NCBI GenBank assembly: GCA_002717855.1
Contig: PBCD01000001.1
Coordinates: 11,291 to 19,487, forward strand
Reading direction: 5' to 3'
DNA length: 8,197 bases
DNA from: Rickettsiales bacterium
GTDB lineage: Bacteria > Pseudomonadota > Alphaproteobacteria > TMED127
Positions 5,485 through 8,197 of this stretch are shown in pieces. A program made the position numbers and the translations under genes. Positions within the stretch are counted from its first letter, which is position 1. The number at the start of each line of letters is the position of its first letter. Under the pieces are notes generated by a model. It did no database searches, had not been told where the DNA came from, and was given only the letters and a program-made list of their open reading frames with translations.

Positions 5485-6769
5485 AAAAATACTTCCACAA
5501 AAAATACTTGGAAGATTTATCATAATTTTTTTCCTACCCTTAATTTGCATCCAGATTTTAGCAATTTTTCTTTTTTATGACAGACATTGGGAAAAAATAA
5601 CAACGAGATTTGCTAATATCGCAAGTAATCAAGTAAACCTTATTGTAGGTGATTTTTTAAAAACTTCTTTAATAGATGATCAGTTGTCAAACTTCTTAAA
5701 CATTAAAACTAGATTAGTTTCTCCTGAATTTTTTTTAAAAAAAAAGGAAAAATCAAGTTTTATGTTTACTAATATAAAGAATACTTTCAAAACAAGAATA
5801 AAGTACGAGCACAAGTTATTTTTCGAAAAAGAAAAAATTTTTATAATTTTAATATTAGATGAAAAGTTTCTAGAGATTACATTTCCAAAAAAATATCTAA
5901 TTAGTGAAACTCCAATTATACTACTTTTATGGATAATATTTTCTTCAATGATTCTATCTTTAATTTCGTTCTTGTTTATGCGAATACAAGTGAGAGCTAT
6001 AAGTAGATTGGCAAAATTTTCAGAAGATTTTAGATTGGGTATTGATTCAAAAAATTTTAAACCTGAAGGAGCTTTGGAAGTTAGACAAGCAGGCAATGCT
6101 TTTTTGAGAATGAAAAAAAGCATAAATAATCAAATTAAACATCGAACACAGCTTTTGGCAGGTATATCTCACGATCTCGGAACAATTATAACAAGAATAA
6201 AACTTCAAATTGAGTTATCAAGCAATGTTAAGGACATTGAAGAAATAAAAGAAGATGTTCAAGCAATGCAAAACATACTAACTGAATACTTAGACTTTTC
6301 TGAGAATATTAATAATTCAGAAAAGTTAAAAAATATTAAAATGTATAATTTTATCTCTAAAATTATTAATAGTACAAAAAAATCTTTTGTAAGTAATAAG
6401 ATACATTTTTACTGTGAAAAAAATTTAGAAATCAAAAGTCAATACAATAACTTATACAGAGTGGTTTCTAATATAATCAATAATGCTTGCAAATTTAGTA
6501 AAGAGACACAAATCGATGTAACAAAAGAAAATAAAATCTTAAAAATTTGTGTTGAGGATAATGGTCCAGGTATTTCAAAAAAAATAAAAAATAAGATTTT
6601 TAGACCTTTTTTTAAAAAAGATATATCAAGAAATCTTAATCTTGGTGGATCAGGTTTAGGTTTAAGTATTGCAAAAGATATAGCTGTTAAGTTGGGCGGA
6701 AGAATAGTTGTCGAAGACTCAAAAAAATTGGGTGGTGCAAGATTCGTTATTTTTTTACCAATAAGATAA
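5468..6769 (+). CDS. EnvZ-like membrane sensor histidine kinase with variant H-box
   Basis: This 433-residue inner-membrane kinase is the likely partner of the preceding regulator. Transmembrane helix 1 spans about 16-36, an extracytoplasmic region of about 110 residues follows (38-147, no recognised sensor fold), and helix 2 spans about 149-171. A HAMP-like linker (about 171-225, 'EVRQAGNAFLRM') leads to the dimerisation domain with His235 in 'AGISHDLGTIITR'. The ATP-binding domain has an N-box 'NIINNACKFS' (335-344), G1 'EDNGPGIS' (363-370), F-box 'IFRPFF' (377-382) and G2 'GGSGLGLSIAKD' (393-404). Arg and Pro of the usual 'SHDLRTPLTR' are replaced by Gly238 and Ile240, and the usual HAMP proline is Ala177. 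I chose the ATG at 5468 (overlap 17 nt with the regulator) because it places the first helix as in EnvZ relatives; an in-frame GTG at 5408 would add 20 residues encoded inside the regulator gene. Confidence 0.92.
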   Translation: MKSKIKKILPQKILGRFIIIFFLPLICIQILAIFLFYDRHWEKITTRFANIASNQVNLIVGDFLKTSLIDDQLSNFLNIKTRLVSPEFFLKKKEKSSFMFTNIKNTFKTRIKYEHKLFFEKEKIFIILILDEKFLEITFPKKYLISETPIILLLWIIFSSMILSLISFLFMRIQVRAISRLAKFSEDFRLGIDSKNFKPEGALEVRQAGNAFLRMKKSINNQIKHRTQLLAGISHDLGTIITRIKLQIELSSNVKDIEEIKEDVQAMQNILTEYLDFSENINNSEKLKNIKMYNFISKIINSTKKSFVSNKIHFYCEKNLEIKSQYNNLYRVVSNIINNACKFSKETQIDVTKENKILKICVEDNGPGISKKIKNKIFRPFFKKDISRNLNLGGSGLGLSIAKDIAVKLGGRIVVEDSKKLGGARFVIFLPIR

Positions 6770-6801
6770 GTAAAAAATTAATTTAAGGATTTACTAATCT
6801 T
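6763..6801. terminator. Imperfect inverted repeat across the kinase/proC junction, possible terminator
   Basis: AAGATAAGTAAA (6763-6774) pairs with TTTACTAATCTT (6790-6801) at 11 of 12 positions, leaving a 15-nt loop. The repeat covers both convergent stop codons. In the plus direction it is followed by a moderately T-rich stretch (TCTTTGATTT), but there is no strong U tract in either direction and only two G-C pairs in the stem. It is the only stem-loop found between convergent genes here, so a weak terminator for the two-component operon is plausible. Confidence 0.35.
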
Positions 6802-7593
6802 CTTTGATTTAGATGTTGCTTTTTCAATTCCTTTTGAAAATAATCTAAAAAAATTTTCATTTTTTTCAAAATATTTTATTGCTTCTTCAGTGGTTCCCCC
6901 TTTACTTGTTACTATTGAAATAAGTTTTGAGAAACTTAATTTATTTTGATCAGTAAACTTGAGCGATCCTGCTAGTAAATTTTTTAAAAGTCTCTCCGCT
7001 TTTAGTTTTGGAATTCCTTGACTTTTTGCGATTTTTAAAATCATGTTTAGGAAATAAAAGAAATATGCTGGACCACCGCCAAACATTGCTGTGAAGAAGT
7101 TCATTTCATTTTCTTTTTTCAACCATAAGTTTACTCCTAATAGATTGAATAAATTATCGATTGTTCTCTTGTTATTTTTACTCAGTTTATCATTTGAAAA
7201 AATTGCAGTAGAACTTTTCATTACACCACAAAAAATATTAGGCATTCCTCTTATAATATTATTGGATTTATTTAAACAATTTTTTATAGTCTTAATTTCC
7301 AATCCAGCCACTAATGAAACTACAATATGTTTTGTGTTAATAAATTTTGAGATTTTATAAAATATTTTTTTTGAATCTTGAGGTTTAATACAAAAAACTA
7401 TTATTGAAAATTCGTCTAAATTAATATCAATTAATTTATGAAAAAATTTTATATTAGAAGTTTCCTTATTAATTAGATCTTTTATATTTTTTCTCTTATC
7501 AAGGACAGCAACAGAATGTTTGTTTGTATGCCAAACTTGCAAAAGTAATTTTCCAAGATTCCCGCAACCAATTAATAAAATTTTATCTTTCAT
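6778..7593 (-). CDS. proC: Pyrroline-5-carboxylate reductase
   Basis: ProC reduces 1-pyrroline-5-carboxylate to proline with NAD(P)H, the last step of proline synthesis. The 271-residue protein (E. coli 269) has an N-terminal Rossmann fold with 'LIGCGNLGKLL' (7-17), 'CIKPQ' (68-72) and 'VSLVAGL' (92-98). The C-terminal catalytic/dimerisation part shows 'FGGGPAYFFYFL' (171-182) and the signature 'IVTSKGGTTEEAI' (227-239). Three motifs depart from the common forms: 'RGMPNIFCGV' instead of 'MPNTPA', 'GGGPAY' instead of 'GSGPAY', and 'SKGGTT' instead of 'SPGGTT'. The overall pattern still points to ProC rather than another 6-phosphogluconate-like reductase, but activity is slightly less certain. 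The ATG directly follows the ybjN stop (TAAATG), so the pair is cotranscribed and possibly translationally coupled; GGCGAAG upstream may serve as a weak ribosome binding site. The 3' end is 8 nt from the kinase stop. Confidence 0.9.
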   Translation of the reverse strand: MKDKILLIGCGNLGKLLLQVWHTNKHSVAVLDKRKNIKDLINKETSNIKFFHKLIDINLDEFSIIVFCIKPQDSKKIFYKISKFINTKHIVVSLVAGLEIKTIKNCLNKSNNIIRGMPNIFCGVMKSSTAIFSNDKLSKNNKRTIDNLFNLLGVNLWLKKENEMNFFTAMFGGGPAYFFYFLNMILKIAKSQGIPKLKAERLLKNLLAGSLKFTDQNKLSFSKLISIVTSKGGTTEEAIKYFEKNENFFRLFSKGIEKATSKSKKISKSLN

Positions 7594-8097
7594 TTATGCT
7601 TCGCCAAGTGTTTCTACTAATGCACTTTTTATCGCAATTCTTGGATTATTAATTTTATGAAGAAAAATTTGAAACGCAGGGAAGTATTTCTCACAATCAT
7701 TTACTATACTATCAATGCACTCCTCAATCTGCTCGGTTGAGAAATAACTTTGACCTTTCAATAAAATATTATGCTTAAAAAAAATAGATTGTTGATCTGA
7801 AAAAAAAATGAAATACCCAAGTTTCAAATCCTCATTAATGATTGAAATCATTATTCTAACTTTATCGTTAAGTTTTTTAGGAATAGAGATACCCAAATTA
7901 TTCTGAATACTTATGATATTATTTGAGGGATTCCAGTTAAAAACAACTTTATGATTTGTCCAATTTCCTTGACAGTAAATTATTATCTCATACGACGTGA
8001 TTCTTAAAAACTCGAATTCATATGAATTTATAATTTCTTCAATATCATCAATAGGGTTTTTAAAAACATTGAAAGTATTTTTACTGTCTGTTGTCAT
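7594..8097 (-). CDS. YbjN domain-containing protein
   Basis: This 167-residue protein belongs to the YbjN family, here the alphaproteobacterial form usually found next to proC. YbjN proteins have a fold related to the type III secretion chaperone/TY-like family; their molecular function is not settled, and E. coli YbjN is linked to stress tolerance and motility. Visible landmarks are 'NPIDDIEEII' (14-23), 'YCQGNWTNHKVVFNW' (41-55), 'LKLGYFIFFSD' (91-101), 'FKHNILLKG' (107-115), 'EQIEECIDSIVNDCEKYFPAFQ' region (122-143) and the C-terminal 'NPRIAIKSALVETLGEA' (151-167), all closely matching the family as I know it. There is no signal peptide or membrane segment, so it is cytoplasmic. It is the first gene of a two-gene unit with proC. 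The ATG at 8097 has no clear Shine-Dalgarno and sits very close to a TATAAT box. Confidence 0.88.
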   Translation of the reverse strand: MTTDSKNTFNVFKNPIDDIEEIINSYEFEFLRITSYEIIIYCQGNWTNHKVVFNWNPSNNIISIQNNLGISIPKKLNDKVRIMISIINEDLKLGYFIFFSDQQSIFFKHNILLKGQSYFSTEQIEECIDSIVNDCEKYFPAFQIFLHKINNPRIAIKSALVETLGEA

Positions 8098-8108
8098 AAA
8101 AATATATT

Positions 8109-8135
8109 ATTATAAAATATATTAACAGGCAACAA
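8109..8135 (-). promoter_or_regulatory. Candidate ybjN-proC promoter
   Basis: On the minus strand a perfect TATAAT (8109-8114) lies 15 nt downstream of TTGTTG (8130-8135). The -10 box is only 11 nt before the ybjN ATG, so a transcript from it would start about four nt before the start codon, that is, nearly leaderless. A second, weaker -10-like TATAAC (8136-8141) would give a longer leader. The AT-rich context lowers certainty. Confidence 0.4.
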
Positions 8136-8159
8136 GTTATAGTATTAAATGACACAAAG

Positions 8160-8177
8160 AATACAACATATTGTATT
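8160..8177. repeat. Perfect 7-bp inverted repeat with 4-nt spacer (possible operator)
   Basis: AATACAA (8160-8166) and TTGTATT (8171-8177) are exact reverse complements around CATA. The dyad lies about 60 nt upstream of the ybjN start, a position suited to a dimeric regulator, but short AT-rich dyads arise often by chance in such DNA, and no T tract follows to make it a terminator. Confidence 0.3.
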
Positions 8178-8197
8178 TGAAGATTTTTAGATATGAT

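Larger units (their letters stand above)
8098..8197. other. Noncoding right edge upstream of ybjN
   Basis: These last 100 bases hold no credible gene. A plus-strand ATG at 8149 opens only 13 codons before a TAG. Another ATG at 8193 lies at the very edge and could begin a divergent gene, but only five bases remain, so nothing can be said about it. The region contains the candidate ybjN promoter and a small dyad. Confidence 0.5.

Noticed and set aside
5680..6123. Minus-strand open frame of 147 codons inside the histidine kinase
   Set aside because: It is the reverse of a clear sensor kinase, low in complexity, and has no family resemblance.
8149..8190. Possible small plus-strand peptide of 13 codons at the right edge
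   Set aside because: It is very short, lacks a ribosome binding site, overlaps the ybjN upstream dyad and matches nothing known.
1..8197. Mobile element, prophage, CRISPR array, tRNA or toxin-antitoxin locus
   Set aside because: No transposase, integrase, spaced direct repeats, cloverleaf pattern or small paired genes were found; nearly all of the window is occupied by recognisable housekeeping genes.

Overview
The window is very AT-rich (well under one third G+C by eye), densely coded, and ordinary in gene content for an alphaproteobacterium. The short AT-rich genes, near absence of intergenic space and alphaproteobacterial signatures in IlvE, YbjN and PgsA suggest a streamlined lineage such as Pelagibacterales/SAR11, HIMB59/AEGEAN-169 or a Rickettsiales relative. 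This placement is inference; no taxonomic marker was searched.

Layout. Positions 1-3836 are a tightly packed plus-strand series: the 3' end of uvrC (DNA excision repair), pgsA (phosphatidylglycerophosphate synthase), then four molybdenum cofactor genes, mobB, moeA, moaD and moaE. Adjacent genes overlap by 4 to 20 nt or abut within 1 nt, so the whole stretch is probably one transcript. It ends head-on against ilvE (3826-4701, minus), whose last codons overlap those of moaE by 11 nt. A 78-nt divergent spacer (4702-4779) separates ilvE from a plus-strand two-component pair: an OmpR/PhoB-type response regulator (4780-5484) and an EnvZ-like membrane histidine kinase (5468-6769). The kinase converges on a minus-strand pair, ybjN then proC (8097 down to 6778), joined stop-to-start. 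The last 100 bases (8098-8197) are noncoding as far as can be seen and hold a likely ybjN promoter and a small dyad.

How the genes fit together. MoaD and MoaE form molybdopterin synthase (precursor Z/cPMP to molybdopterin), MoeA inserts molybdate, and MobB is the GTP-binding adapter of the dinucleotide step. MoaA, MoaC, MogA/MoaB, MoeB and MobA are not in this window and must lie elsewhere if the pathway is complete. IlvE and ProC are amino-acid biosynthesis enzymes; the two-component pair is probably an envelope or osmotic/redox sensor of unknown stimulus.

No mobile element, CRISPR array, RNA gene or clearly novel system was found. The points most worth a second look are a histidine kinase that lacks the conserved Arg and Pro of its H-box and the HAMP proline, a divergent loop in MoeA, motif changes in ProC, an imperfect 12-nt inverted repeat spanning the kinase and proC stop codons, two TTG-started genes, and several long A tracts inside genes.
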